DNA of 64,000 nucleotides from Myxococcales bacterium (GCA_016793325.1 JAEUKI010000062.1:434001-498000); one strand, 5' to 3'. Shown: positions 20,467-29,816, numbered from the stretch's first letter. Translations and numbers: made by a program. The notes: generated from the letters alone by a model not told the origin.

Positions 20467-21747
20467 ATGCTGCTCGTACTGAAGAACGGCCGCGTCATCG
20501 ACCCGTCGCGCGGGCTCGACGAAGTGTGCGACGTCGTCATCGAAAACGGCCTTGTTTCGCGCGTCGGAAAAGACGCCGCCGCGTCGCTCGACGTCCAGCG
20601 CGACGGTCGCGTCATCGACTGCCGAGGCAAGTGGGTGTTGCCCGGGATGGTCGACATTCACACGCACATGCGCGAGCCTGGCTTCGAGTACAAAGAAGAC
20701 CTTCGCTCGGGCACGCGCGCCGCCGCCATCGGCGGGTTCACCACGATCTGCGCGATGCCCAACACCAACCCCGTCAACGACAACCGCGCGGTGACCGAAA
20801 TGATGGTCGCCAAGGCGCGCGAGGTCGGGATCGTGCGCTTGCATCCCATCGGCGCCGTCACACGCAAGCTCGATGGAAAAGAGCTCACCGAAGTCGCCGA
20901 CCTCCGCGAGGGCGGCTGCGTCGCGATCAGCGACGACGGGCGGTGCGTCTTGCACTCGGGCGTGATGCGAAGGGCGCTCGAGTATGCGGGGACGTTCGAC
21001 GTTCCGCTCGTGCAGCACGCGGAGGATCACCATCTGACCGAGGGCGCGCAGATGCACGAAGGCGCCGTCTCGACGCGGCTCGGGCTCAAGGGTTGGCCGC
21101 GTGTCGCCGAGGATCACATCGTCGCGCGCGACCTGATGCTGACCGAGATGACGCGCGCGAAGTACCACGTCGCGCACATCTCGACCAAGGGCGCTGCTGC
21201 GCTCGTTCGTGAGGCAAAATCCAGGGGAATCCGCGCGACCGCGGAGGTCACCCCGCACCACCTCACGCTGACCGACGAGGCCGTCCTCGGCTACGAGACC
21301 GCGTGCAAGGTCAACCCGCCCTTGCGCGAAGAGAGCGACAGGCAAGCGCTGATCGACGCGCTCGCGGACGGGACGATCGACTGCATCGCGACCGACCACG
21401 CACCCCACGCAGCGAGCGAGAAGGACTGCGAGTTCAGCGAGGCGCCGAACGGGATGATCGGCCTCGAGACCGCGCTGCCGCTGATGCTCGACCTCGTGCG
21501 AGCCGGGCGCGTGAAGCTCTCGCGGCTCGTCGAGGCGCTCACGATCGCCCCCGCGCGTATCGTCGGCCTCCCCGTCGGAACGCTCGCCGAAGGCGCGCTC
21601 GCCGACGCCATCATCGTCGACCCCGAAGTGCAGTGGACGGTCGAGACGTTCGCGAGCAAGAGCCGCAATTCGCCCTTCGTCGGGCGCACCGTGACGGGGC
21701 GCGTTCTGGCGACGATCGTCGGCGGGAGCGTCGTGTTCGAGCGATGA
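20467..21747 (+). CDS. pyrC: Dihydroorotase (class I)
   Basis: 426 aa. Closes carbamoyl-aspartate to dihydroorotate in pyrimidine synthesis. The first metal motif DIHTHMREPGFEYKED has His65 and His67; further motifs are CAMPNTNPVNDN (substrate binding), AEVTPHHLTLTD and the catalytic Asp motif IATDHAPHA. The length of ~425 and the REPG motif place it with class I (Aquifex/Bacillus type, often partnered with PyrB) rather than the E. coli type. GAGGA precedes the start. The stop overlaps the next gene's ATG by 4 bp (ATGA). Confidence 0.96.
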   Translation: MLLVLKNGRVIDPSRGLDEVCDVVIENGLVSRVGKDAAASLDVQRDGRVIDCRGKWVLPGMVDIHTHMREPGFEYKEDLRSGTRAAAIGGFTTICAMPNTNPVNDNRAVTEMMVAKAREVGIVRLHPIGAVTRKLDGKELTEVADLREGGCVAISDDGRCVLHSGVMRRALEYAGTFDVPLVQHAEDHHLTEGAQMHEGAVSTRLGLKGWPRVAEDHIVARDLMLTEMTRAKYHVAHISTKGAAALVREAKSRGIRATAEVTPHHLTLTDEAVLGYETACKVNPPLREESDRQALIDALADGTIDCIATDHAPHAASEKDCEFSEAPNGMIGLETALPLMLDLVRAGRVKLSRLVEALTIAPARIVGLPVGTLAEGALADAIIVDPEVQWTVETFASKSRNSPFVGRTVTGRVLATIVGGSVVFER

Positions 21748-22037
21748 CCACCGCGGGACACACGAAACCAAGCCACGGGACGCGCTTCGAGTTCGTCCTC
21801 GTTGACTCGAGCGGCGATCGTGCGCGCTACGACTGCGCGGTGCTCCGCGACAGCGCCGAGTGGAGCGTCACGATCGAGCTCGCCAACAGCGAGGTGCAGC
21901 TCGTCGCCGAGCCCGCCGGGCTCCCCGAGGACGCTCGAGCCCAGCTCGTGTCGCTCGCGCGCGTGCTCGCGAAGCACGCGAGCGACGAACCCTGGCCGCG
22001 GCGTGTGTTGCGTTGGCGTCAGCCAGGCGTTCGCTAG
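21744..22037 (+). CDS. Small protein of unknown function coupled to pyrC
   Basis: 97 aa. Starts in an ATGA overlap with pyrC, so translation is probably coupled. The sequence (FEFVLVDSSGDRARYDCAVL, then WSVTIELANSEVQLVAEPAG) looks like a small beta-rich domain followed by an Arg/Leu helix (ARAQLVSLARVLAKHA). I recognise no family. The coupling is the main reason to believe it is expressed. No signal peptide or TM segment, so cytoplasmic. Confidence 0.7.
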   Translation: MTTAGHTKPSHGTRFEFVLVDSSGDRARYDCAVLRDSAEWSVTIELANSEVQLVAEPAGLPEDARAQLVSLARVLAKHASDEPWPRRVLRWRQPGVR

Positions 22038-22048
22038 GTCCCCGACGT

Positions 22049-22852
22049 CTACACAGGCTCGGCGCCGAAGCGCCGCAACCCGAAGCGCGCGATCGCGTTG
22101 TTCGTGGTCTGGCGGCGCAGCGCTTCGTCGGTCATCGAGAGCGTGGCGGCGAGGTGCTTCGCCGTGTGCGCGAGGTAGCTCGGCTCGTTGCGCTTTCCGC
22201 GCATGGGAACGGGCGCGAGATACGGCGCGTCGGTCTCGATCAACAGCCGATCGCGCGGGACGACCTTCGCCACCGAGCGGAGCGACTCGCTGTTCTTGAA
22301 GGTCACGATCCCGCTGAACGAGATGTCGAACCCGAGGTCGAGCGCCTGTCGCGCGAAGGACTCGTCCTCCGTGAAGCAGTGGATCACCCCGCCCACGTCG
22401 CGCGCGCCCTCGTCACGGAGGATCGCCAGCGTGTCCTCGGGCGCCGATCGCGTGTGGATCACCAGCGGCTTGTTCGCGCGCTTCGCGAGCCGAACGAACG
22501 CGCGAAACGCCGCTTGCTGAACGTCTCGCGGCGAGTGGTCGTAGTGGTAATCGAGCCCCACCTCGCCGATCGCCACCACGCGCGGGTCCGAGGACAATCG
22601 CTCCATCTCGCGCAGCACGTCTTCGCTCGCCACCGACGCGTCGTGCGGGTGAACGCCCACCGTCGCCACGACGTCCGCGTGCTCGTTGGCGAGCGCGACC
22701 GCGGCGGGAGCGCTGTCTGCGCCGCGCCCGCTGCCGATCGTCACGAACCACTTGATTTCTTGTGCGCGTCCCCGATCGATCACCGCGCCGCGCTCGGCGC
22801 CGTAGTCGTCGAAGTCGAGGTGGCAGTGGGTGTCGATCAGGGGGATGGTCAT
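22049..22852 (-). CDS. TatD-family metal-dependent hydrolase/DNase
   Basis: 267 aa from the ATG at 22852, which overlaps the metG stop (ATGA). Metal ligands of the TatD barrel are visible: DTHCHLDF at the N-terminus, GEVGLDYHYD, VIHTRSAPEDTLAIL, GGVIHCFTEDE and LIETDAPYLAPVPMRGKRNEP. Family members have 3'-5' exonuclease or DNase activity and roles in DNA repair or fragmentation. Location next to metG is a common arrangement in bacteria (the yabD type). Intact. The exact substrate is not predictable from sequence. Confidence 0.93.
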   Translation of the reverse strand: MTIPLIDTHCHLDFDDYGAERGAVIDRGRAQEIKWFVTIGSGRGADSAPAAVALANEHADVVATVGVHPHDASVASEDVLREMERLSSDPRVVAIGEVGLDYHYDHSPRDVQQAAFRAFVRLAKRANKPLVIHTRSAPEDTLAILRDEGARDVGGVIHCFTEDESFARQALDLGFDISFSGIVTFKNSESLRSVAKVVPRDRLLIETDAPYLAPVPMRGKRNEPSYLAHTAKHLAATLSMTDEALRRQTTNNAIARFGLRRFGAEPV

Positions 22853-24870
22853 TTCACTGGTGTTCCCGCGGGTTGATCCTTCTCGATCGTGGTGATCGAG
22901 AGGCCGTCGGTGGGGCCGCACGCGAGGACCATCCCGTGGGACTCGTGGCCCATGAGCTTGCGCGGCGCGAGGTTCGCGACGATCACGAGCTTCTTTCCGA
23001 CGAGCTGCTCGGGTTGGTACGACAGGCCGATCCCCGCGATGATCTGGCGCGGACCCGACGGCTCTCCGAGGTCGACCTGCAGCTTCAACAGCTTGTCCGA
23101 CTTGGGAACGCGCTCGGCGCTCTTCACCTCGCCGAGCTTGAGCTCGACCTTGGCGAAGTCATCGAACGCGATCGTCGTCGAGCCGCCCGTCGCAGGCGCC
23201 TCTGCGGGCTTCGATGGCGTTGCGGGGGTGGTTGCGTCGGCCTTCGCGGGTTTGTCCGCGGCCTTCGTGTCGGTCACTTTGGTCTCTCCGTCGGTGACGC
23301 CGAAGTCCTGAAGGATCTTGGCTTCGTCGTCCTTGGTGATGTTTCGAAAGAGCGGCGCGCCTGGAGCCAGCTTGCTCCCTGCGACGAGACCGCCCCACTC
23401 GAGCGGCCACTTGTCCACGCCGATGACGGGATGCAACGGGTCGAGCCCGAGCTGCGCGCGAAGCGCGTCGCACTTGTCCGGGAGCGCCGCCCACAAGAGC
23501 ACCGAGCACACGCGGAGCACCTCGAGCACGTGGTAGATCACCGTCGCGAGTTCGTCCTTGCGCGCGGGGTCCTTCGCGAGGCTCCACGGAGCGCGCGCGT
23601 CGAAGTACCCGTTGCACTCCATGGCGAGCGCGATCGCGCACTCGAGCGCTCGATGCGGCTCGAGCGCGTCCCACGCGGCCGCTGCGTCGTCGACGAGCGA
23701 TCTCGTCTTCGCGCGCAGCGCCCGCTCGCGATCGGTGTCGAGCTCGGCGCTCGGCTTGGGCACGGCGCCGTCGAAGTGCTTCACGGCGAAGGGCAGCGTG
23801 CGGTTGAGCAAATTGCCGAGCGTCGCCGCGAGGTCCGCGCGGATACGCGAGATCAATTTCTTGTGCGAGAAATCACCGTCCTGGCCGAGCGCGACCTCGC
23901 GCAGCAAGAAGTACCGGACCTCGCCGGCGCCGAAGTACTCCGCGAGCCTCACGGGCTCGACGGTGTTGCGCAGCGACTTGCCCATCTTCTGTCCGTTGAT
24001 GGTCAAAAAGCCGTGCGCGAAGACGGTCTTCGGCAGCTCGTCTGCGCCGAACCCCGCGCTCAGCAAGAACGCGGGCCAGTAGATCGCGTGAAAGCGGACG
24101 ATGTCCTTGCCGACGAGCTGGAGCGTCGGCGGCCAGAAGCGCTTCTCGGGCCCGCCCGACACGGCGGACAAGTAGTTGGTGAGCGCGTCGAACCACACGT
24201 ACATCACGTGCTTCGGGTCGTTTGGAACGGGGATGCCCCATTGAAAAGTCGTGCGTGAAATCGAGAGGTCCTTGAGCCCCTCCTTCACGAACGAGATCAC
24301 CTCGTTGCGACGCCCTTCGGGCTGCACGAACTCGGGGTGCTTCTCGTAGTGCTCGAGAAGCTTGTCCTGGTAGCGCGAGAGCCGAAAGAAGTACCCCGTC
24401 TCCTTGGTCCACTCGACGGCGCGCTTGTGGATGGGGCAGAGCTTCTCTTCGGTGAGGTCTTTTTCAGGGTAAAACTGCTCACACGAGACGCAGTACCAGC
24501 CCTCGTGCTCGCCCTCGAAGATGTCTCCGTTGGCTCTGCAGCGCTCCCAGAGGTCTTGCGCGACCTTCTTGTGTCGTGGCTCGGTCGTTCGAATGAAGTC
24601 CGATGGCTCGCAGAGGAGCTTCGGCCACGCGTCGCGAAACTTGGACGAGATCTGGTCGACGAAGGCCTGCGGTTCAAGCCCGAGCTCGCGCGCCGAGCGG
24701 TCGATCTTCAAGCCGTGTTCGTCGGTCCCCGTGAGAAATCGCGTCTCCATGCCACGGAGGCTCCGCTGTCGCGCGAACGCGTCGGCCGCGACGGTCGTGT
24801 ACGCCGTCCCCAAGTGGGGGGCGTCATTGACGTAATAGATCGGAGTCGTGACGTAGAAACGATTGCTCAT
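22849..24870 (-). CDS. metG: Methionyl-tRNA synthetase with C-terminal tRNA-binding domain
   Basis: 673 aa. Charges tRNA-Met. Class I signatures: HIGH-type APHLGTAYT near residue 19 and KMSKS-type KMGKS at ~295. The Zn-binding insertion has WYCVSCEQF and LCPIHK, a reduced knuckle. The helical anticodon domain (~350-510) is followed by an Ala/Thr/Pro-rich linker and an EMAP/Trbp111-like OB domain (FDDFAKVELKLGEVKSAERV, ending GMVLACGP) that aids tRNA binding and dimerisation. Length and layout match bacterial MetG with the appended domain. Upstream of tatD in a two-gene operon. Confidence 0.97.
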   Translation of the reverse strand: MSNRFYVTTPIYYVNDAPHLGTAYTTVAADAFARQRSLRGMETRFLTGTDEHGLKIDRSARELGLEPQAFVDQISSKFRDAWPKLLCEPSDFIRTTEPRHKKVAQDLWERCRANGDIFEGEHEGWYCVSCEQFYPEKDLTEEKLCPIHKRAVEWTKETGYFFRLSRYQDKLLEHYEKHPEFVQPEGRRNEVISFVKEGLKDLSISRTTFQWGIPVPNDPKHVMYVWFDALTNYLSAVSGGPEKRFWPPTLQLVGKDIVRFHAIYWPAFLLSAGFGADELPKTVFAHGFLTINGQKMGKSLRNTVEPVRLAEYFGAGEVRYFLLREVALGQDGDFSHKKLISRIRADLAATLGNLLNRTLPFAVKHFDGAVPKPSAELDTDRERALRAKTRSLVDDAAAAWDALEPHRALECAIALAMECNGYFDARAPWSLAKDPARKDELATVIYHVLEVLRVCSVLLWAALPDKCDALRAQLGLDPLHPVIGVDKWPLEWGGLVAGSKLAPGAPLFRNITKDDEAKILQDFGVTDGETKVTDTKAADKPAKADATTPATPSKPAEAPATGGSTTIAFDDFAKVELKLGEVKSAERVPKSDKLLKLQVDLGEPSGPRQIIAGIGLSYQPEQLVGKKLVIVANLAPRKLMGHESHGMVLACGPTDGLSITTIEKDQPAGTPVK

Positions 24871-24976
24871 CGAACCCTCGCAGAGTCGTCGCCCGCGAAA
24901 TCGGGCCGCGAGAGTTAATCGCGATCTCGCTTCGTGGCAACGGGTTCGATGCGTGCCATGCGGTCGCGGCGCTCGC

Positions 24977-25999
24977 TCAGCGCACGTCGCGCAGGCGAAC
25001 GAGCATCGATTCGACGGCCATTTGCGCTTTCAAGTTCGAGTCGAGCGACGCGATCGTCTGGCGAACGAGCTGCGAGCGCGCGGCGAGCACCGTCGATTTT
25101 CGCGCGTCCGTGGCCGCTGCGATGGCCTCGTCGCGAAAGTACCGCTCGAGCATCTCGAGCACGACGAGCACCTCGTCGCCCTCTTTTGCGGCGGCCTCTT
25201 TGCTGAACGCTTCGGACACCTCGACGACGGCGCCGGGCTTTCCCGCGCGAAGGGCGGCGAGCAAGCGCTCGAGCCAGCTCTTTCGCGACGCGAGCAGCTC
25301 GGGGTCCGCCATCGCGAGCGCGCGGCCCGCGGAGCCCTCGGCCCACTTCGCCGCTTCTTTCGCGAGCGCGGCCTCGACCCCGCGCGACGCGAGGATCGCG
25401 ATCACGTCCGACTCGGGCAGGGTGGCGAAGCGAACGCGCTGACACCGCGAGCGCACCGTCACGAGCAGCTCCGACGGCCGGTGCGTCGCGAGGACGAAAT
25501 GCGTGTTGGCGGGAGGCTCTTCGAGCGTCTTGAGCAGCGCGTTGGACGCGTTGGCGTTGAGCTCGTGCGCGTCGCGAACGATCACCCAGCGGATCGCGCC
25601 GTGCGGCATGTAGCTGAGCCGCTCGCGCTGGAGCTCGCGGATCTTGTCGACAACGATCTCGCTCTTCAGGTCCGCGCCCGTTTGCTCTTGCTGCGTGAGC
25701 ACGTCGAGCGTTCGGGCGAGGGTGATCACGTCGGGGTACTTCTGCGCGTCGATCGCGCGACAGATCGCGCACCGTCCGCACGCGTCGCCGTCGGGCTGCT
25801 TCGCGAGGCACAGCGAGCACTGCGCCAGGGCGCGGGCGCAGCGCTCTTTTCCGACGCCGTCGGGTCCCTCGAAGAGCAGCGCCGTCGACAGCCTCCCGCC
25901 CGAGAGCGCGTGCTGCAAGAACTCCTTCGCCGCGGACTGAGCGCGCACCGAGCGAAGTCCCTGAATCGGATCGCCCTTGGGCTGCTCGGGTTCGGCCAT
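24977..25999 (-). CDS. holB: DNA polymerase III delta' subunit
   Basis: 340 aa from the ATG at 25999; the frame remains open to 26092 but the conserved region starts later. Part of the clamp loader. AAA features: QHALSGGRLSTALLFEGPDG with Walker A-like GPDGVGKE, a four-Cys zinc module (CSLCLAKQPDGDACGRCAIC), the SNALLKTLEEPPANTHFVLA block, and sensor-1 THRPSELLVTVRSRCQ with the SRC motif. A C-terminal helical collar follows. Divergent from the glycerophosphodiesterase gene with an 82-bp shared upstream region. Housekeeping replication gene. Confidence 0.93.
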   Translation of the reverse strand: MAEPEQPKGDPIQGLRSVRAQSAAKEFLQHALSGGRLSTALLFEGPDGVGKERCARALAQCSLCLAKQPDGDACGRCAICRAIDAQKYPDVITLARTLDVLTQQEQTGADLKSEIVVDKIRELQRERLSYMPHGAIRWVIVRDAHELNANASNALLKTLEEPPANTHFVLATHRPSELLVTVRSRCQRVRFATLPESDVIAILASRGVEAALAKEAAKWAEGSAGRALAMADPELLASRKSWLERLLAALRAGKPGAVVEVSEAFSKEAAAKEGDEVLVVLEMLERYFRDEAIAAATDARKSTVLAARSQLVRQTIASLDSNLKAQMAVESMLVRLRDVR

Positions 26000-26081
26000 G
26001 GCCTCTGGCAGTACGACGTCGTCGCGCGCGCTAGCAAGTTCTCGAACGGACCGCCATCCCCGCGTACGCTCGCCCGCGCGA

Positions 26082-26819
26082 ATGAACGCCACTCGAAATC
26101 GAGACGAACTCTTGATCCTCGGTCACCGCGGCGCGCCCAAAGCGGCCGTCGAGAACACGCTCGCCGCGTTTCGCGCGGCGCTCGCCGAGGGCGCGGACGG
26201 AACGGAGCTCGACGTCCGCCTCGCGCGCTGCGGGACGCTCGTCGTCGGTCACGATCACGAGCTCTCGCGCTTCACGGGCCGCGCGACGCGCGTTCGAACG
26301 TCGAGCGCGTGGGCCCTCGGGCTCGAAGACCTCGGGGGAGGCGAGGGGCTCCCGACGCTCGACGCGGTGCTCGCGGTGATGCGGGGCAAAGTCGTCAACG
26401 TCGAGGTGAAGGCCGACGACGGCGACCCGGTCGCCCTCGCGCGAGCAGTGGCCGCGAGCGCGCGCAAATGGCGAGGAAACCACCGGCGATTCATCGTCTC
26501 GTCCTTCGAGCCCAAGGTGCTCGTCGCGCTGCGCGAGCTCGCGCCCGAGGTCGACCGAGGCCTCTTGATCGACCCCGATCCGAACGAGAAGCGACGCGCC
26601 CTCTCGATGCTCTCGCGCGTGGCTCCCAAGGCGATCCACCCGCACTGGACCGAGGGCGAACACGCCGTGCGCCGCTGGCGACAGACGGGCTACGAGGTTC
26701 ACGTGTGGACCGTCAACGAGCCCGAGATCGCGCGCGCGCTCGCCGACGCTGGCGCCAACTCGGTGATCACAAACCACCCCGGCGCGCTCCGCGCCGCGCT
26801 CGCTCGCGACGCCCCGTAG
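26082..26819 (+). CDS. Glycerophosphodiester phosphodiesterase
   Basis: 245 aa from the ATG at 26082. Hydrolyses glycerophosphodiesters to glycerol-3-phosphate and an alcohol. The GDPD signature is clear: GHRGAPKAAVENTLAAF, GADGTELDVRLARCGTLVVGHD (catalytic His and metal-binding Glu), VNVEVKAD, and the C-terminal VHVWTVNEPEIARALADAGANSVITNHPG. No signal peptide, so cytoplasmic UgpQ-type. Its last codons (Asp-Ala-Pro) and TAG stop fall inside the repeat element that begins at 26808, an odd boundary suggesting that the element was inserted at, or has reshaped, the gene end. Confidence 0.93.
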   Translation: MNATRNRDELLILGHRGAPKAAVENTLAAFRAALAEGADGTELDVRLARCGTLVVGHDHELSRFTGRATRVRTSSAWALGLEDLGGGEGLPTLDAVLAVMRGKVVNVEVKADDGDPVALARAVAASARKWRGNHRRFIVSSFEPKVLVALRELAPEVDRGLLIDPDPNEKRRALSMLSRVAPKAIHPHWTEGEHAVRRWRQTGYEVHVWTVNEPEIARALADAGANSVITNHPGALRAALARDAP

Positions 26820-27008
26820 GAAGGACGACACGCATCGAGCCATCTCCTGGGAAATATCCCGGGATCGTTGCGTGGCGTGTCGCCAACGGACGGCGTCGCG
26901 AAGTCCGTCGACGCGCCGTAGGAAGGACGACACGCATCGAGCCATCTCCTGGGAAATATCCCGGGATCGTTGCGTGGCGTGTCGCCAACGGAACGCGGAG
27001 CCGCTCTA
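26808..27008. repeat. ~200-bp dispersed element, copy 1 (two 102-bp hairpin units)
   Basis: Two tandem units with a period of 102 bp (GTAGGAAGGACGACACGC at 26816 and again at 26918). Each unit folds into nested stems. In the first unit these are CCGT/ACGG (26814-26817 with 26886-26889), CGACACGC/GCGTGTCG (26826-26833 with 26875-26882), and CCTGGGA-AATA-TCCCGGG (26846-26863). The element fills the whole convergent gap between the phosphodiesterase and M16 genes and overlaps the TAG stops of both. The reverse complement occurs at 40700-40899. It may act as a bidirectional 3'-end structure, or be a non-autonomous REP/MITE-like element; no ORF inside. Confidence 0.85.
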
Positions 27009-28310
27009 TGGATAGTACTCGTCGCGATCGAACGGGATCACCGTCGTCGACTCGAGCCCCTTGATGGCCTTCTCGAGCGCCTTGCGAGAGTCGCTCGCGG
27101 TGGCCGTCACGCAGAGCAACAGGTTCTTCGGGTCGAGTCGCTTCGCGAGCGCGCGCTGGCACTCTTCGAGCGTGACGTCCTGCGTCTTCGCGATGAACTT
27201 TCCGTGGTAGCCCGCGGGCATGTCGCCGCACACCTCGTCGAGCCGCTGCGACAAGCGCTTGCTCGCGGTGTCGGTGTCGAAGACGGCGCTCTCTTTGAGG
27301 TACTTCTTCGCGAACTCGAGCTCGCGAGACGTCACGCCCTTCTTGCAGAGCGACTCGAGCAGCGAGAGCTCGACGCGAATGCAATCGGGCGCATCCGTCG
27401 CCTTCGGAAACGTCCACATCGTGAACGCCTCGCGCACGCGCTCGCGGCCGAGGCGGCTCGACGCGCCGTAGCTCCAGCCGCGCTTCGAGCGGATCTCTTG
27501 CGTCAGGCGCGAGGTAAACGTCCCGCCGAAGACCGTGTTGGCGACGTAGAGCGCGTGGTGATCTTTGTCCTTCGGGTGTGTCCCGAGCGTTCCAATCAGG
27601 ATCTGCGACTGCGTGCGCGCGGGCTTGTCGATGATGACGAGGTGCCTGCCCTTCTTGCGAACGGGCTCGTCGATCTCTGCGGGGCGCTCGCGCGTCGGGG
27701 ACCACGCCTTTCCGAAGTACTTGTCCCAGAGCGATCGGAGCTGCTCTTCGGTGATGTCGCCCGCGGCCGCGACCACCATGCCCTTGGTCGACCAGACGCG
27801 CTTCCACGCGGCGCGCGCGTCGTCGGGCGTGAGCGTGGCGACGGTCCCGAGCGTTCCGGCCGCGGGGCGTCCGAGCGGGTGGCCCGCGAAGAGCTTTCGA
27901 CGAAAGTACCGTCCGCAGAGCGTTCGATCGTCGTTTCGCGCGTCGATGAGCTCCGCCGTGATCTCGCGGCGAACGCGGGACACTTCGTCCTCTGCGAACG
28001 TTGGGCGCAGCGCGACGTCCGCGAGCAGCGCGAAGAAGGGCTCGAGGTTGCGCGCGATCACCGTCGCGTGGAGCGAGCACTGGAGCGCGTCGCACCCGGT
28101 CGAGAGCTCGGCGCCGAGTCGATCGATTTCGTCGTCGATCTCGGTCGACGATCGCTTCGCGGCCCCGCGTCGCAGCGAGCGAAGCGCGAGCACGAGCGCT
28201 CCCTCTCGCCCGCTCGGGTCCTGCGACGAGCCCGAGGGCATCGCGAACACGAGCTCGACAAGCGGAACGGTCGTGAAGCTCTCCACCAAGAACGTCGGCT
28301 GCGCGCTCAC
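27006..28310 (-). CDS. M16 peptidase-family protein, non-catalytic partner subunit
   Basis: 434 aa from a GTG at 28310 that overlaps the stop of the upstream M16 gene (GTGA). M16 folds pair a catalytic half carrying HxxEH with a non-catalytic half. Here the equivalent position reads SGREGALVLALRSLRRG with no HxxEH, while the substrate-closing C-terminal block is conserved (NTVFGGTFTSRLTQEIRSKRGWSYG). It therefore probably forms the inactive half of a heterodimer with its neighbour. The much longer open frame on this strand up to 29504 is antisense read-through of the partner gene, not protein. The stop lies in the repeat element. Confidence 0.9.
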   Translation of the reverse strand: MSAQPTFLVESFTTVPLVELVFAMPSGSSQDPSGREGALVLALRSLRRGAAKRSSTEIDDEIDRLGAELSTGCDALQCSLHATVIARNLEPFFALLADVALRPTFAEDEVSRVRREITAELIDARNDDRTLCGRYFRRKLFAGHPLGRPAAGTLGTVATLTPDDARAAWKRVWSTKGMVVAAAGDITEEQLRSLWDKYFGKAWSPTRERPAEIDEPVRKKGRHLVIIDKPARTQSQILIGTLGTHPKDKDHHALYVANTVFGGTFTSRLTQEIRSKRGWSYGASSRLGRERVREAFTMWTFPKATDAPDCIRVELSLLESLCKKGVTSRELEFAKKYLKESAVFDTDTASKRLSQRLDEVCGDMPAGYHGKFIAKTQDVTLEECQRALAKRLDPKNLLLCVTATASDSRKALEKAIKGLESTTVIPFDRDEYYP

Positions 28311-29752
28311 TCGTCGCCTCCGTCGCTCTCGCCGTCGCTCGGCTCGCCCGCGGGCGAGGGCTCGACGAGCACCACAGTTCGCCTGGATTTCACCAAGTAT
28401 TCTCGCGCGACGCGCTCGACGTCCGCGAGCGTCACCGAGCGCAGCGCCGTCAATCGCGTGAGGCTCCCGGCCGGGTCGCCGAGCACGGTGTCGTAGAAGC
28501 CGATCTGCTCGGCGCGGCCGCCCACCGTCTCGAGCCCCTGCAAGAACCCGAGCTCTTGCCGCGCGATCGAGCGCTCGAGCTCCGGCGCCGTGACGGGCTT
28601 GGAGAGCACGCTCTTGATTTCGTGGTCGATGCCGGCGAGCAGCACTTCGACCGAGATCCCCTCGCGGGCCGTCGCGTAGAGCTCGAAGAGCCCCGGGTCG
28701 CGAAACTGCGAGACGCTCGCGGCGAGGTCCGTCGCGAGCTCGGCCTCGGTGACGAGCGCGCGAAAGATCCTCGCCGAACGCCCGCCGAACAGGGCCTCGC
28801 AGAGGACGCTCAGCGCGGCGTTGTCCGGGTGCGCGAGGGCGGGGCACTTGTAGCCGATCGCGACCTTCGCCGTGGGCGTCGGCTTGACGAGGCGCTCGAC
28901 GCGCTCTTCGCGCTGCTCGGGCTCGGCGGGGTACGCCTCGCGCGGGAGCTCCGCGGACGCGAGGTCTCCGTAGTGCTTCTGCACGAGCGCGAGGAGCTCG
29001 GGCGCTTTTGTGTCGCCGACGACGACGATCCTCGCGTTGTTTGGCGCATAAAACGTGCGGTAGAAGCGCTTGCAGTCCTCGGGGGTGAACGCGAGGATGT
29101 CGCTCATCCAGCCGATCGTCGGGTGGTGGTACGGGTGCGTGTCGAACGCGGTCTTGTAGAGGAGCTCGTTGACCGTTCCGTCGACGTCGTCTTCGACGCG
29201 ATAGCGCCGCTCGTTGGCGACGACGCCGATCTCGTTGTCGACGACGGACTTGCGAAGGACGAGGTTCTTCATGCGCTCGCTCTCGAGCGCGACGACGAGC
29301 GAGAGCGCGTCGGACGGGAGGTCTTCGTAGTAGTAGGTCCAGTCGTTCCACGTGGCGGCGTTGGTGGAGGCGCCGATGGACTCGAGCTTGCGATCGAAGG
29401 TGCCCGCGGGGAGGTTCTTCGTCTCGTTGAACATCAAGTGCTCGAAGAGGTGCGCGAGCCCCGTCTTGCCTTCGTGCTCGTGCCGCGACCCCACGCCGAA
29501 CCACGTGTGAAACGAGACGACCTTCGCGTGATGACTCTCGACGAGCAGCACCGAGAGCCCGTTTCCCAAGCGAAACCGTTGGATCGTCTCGGCGCCAAAC
29601 GACACCGACGGCTCGCGCGTGACGCGGGCTCGCTTGCTCTTCGCGCGCGCGTTGAGCCGCTCGATCCAGCGATCGTCGCCGCTCGCTTCTTCGGTTGGTG
29701 CTTTCTTCTTGGCCCCCGCGGCGCTCGAACGCTTGACCGTGCTCGCTTGCAT
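28307..29752 (-). CDS. M16 zinc peptidase, catalytic subunit (processing-peptidase-like)
   Basis: 481 aa from the ATG at 29752. The zinc-binding inverted motif HLFEH (His101, Glu104, His105) sits in GLAHLFEHLMFNETKNLPAG, followed by the usual GASTNAATWNDWTYY. A further Glu ligand is expected ~75 residues on, in the region SVVDNEIGVVANERRYR. The C-terminal half includes ALFGGRSARIFRALVTE. The N-terminal ~50 residues are Lys/Arg/Ala-rich and show no signal peptide, unlike many secreted M16 enzymes. Coupled to the inactive partner by a GTGA overlap. Substrates unknown; peptides released from larger proteins are typical. Confidence 0.93.
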   Translation of the reverse strand: MQASTVKRSSAAGAKKKAPTEEASGDDRWIERLNARAKSKRARVTREPSVSFGAETIQRFRLGNGLSVLLVESHHAKVVSFHTWFGVGSRHEHEGKTGLAHLFEHLMFNETKNLPAGTFDRKLESIGASTNAATWNDWTYYYEDLPSDALSLVVALESERMKNLVLRKSVVDNEIGVVANERRYRVEDDVDGTVNELLYKTAFDTHPYHHPTIGWMSDILAFTPEDCKRFYRTFYAPNNARIVVVGDTKAPELLALVQKHYGDLASAELPREAYPAEPEQREERVERLVKPTPTAKVAIGYKCPALAHPDNAALSVLCEALFGGRSARIFRALVTEAELATDLAASVSQFRDPGLFELYATAREGISVEVLLAGIDHEIKSVLSKPVTAPELERSIARQELGFLQGLETVGGRAEQIGFYDTVLGDPAGSLTRLTALRSVTLADVERVAREYLVKSRRTVVLVEPSPAGEPSDGESDGGDE

Positions 29753-29816
29753 CGATGAAGCCGAGAGACTTACGCCCTTGCGCGCCGATCGCAAGCGAAT
29801 CGCACGTCGCCTGCGA

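Noticed and set aside
26808..27008. The direct repeats as a CRISPR array
   Set aside because: Only two units, long and with internal stems; spacers are conserved rather than unique and there are no cas genes.
28311..29504. 832-aa version of the second M16 protein
   Set aside because: Frame read-through over the first M16 gene in a different frame; the real start is the GTG overlapping that gene's stop.
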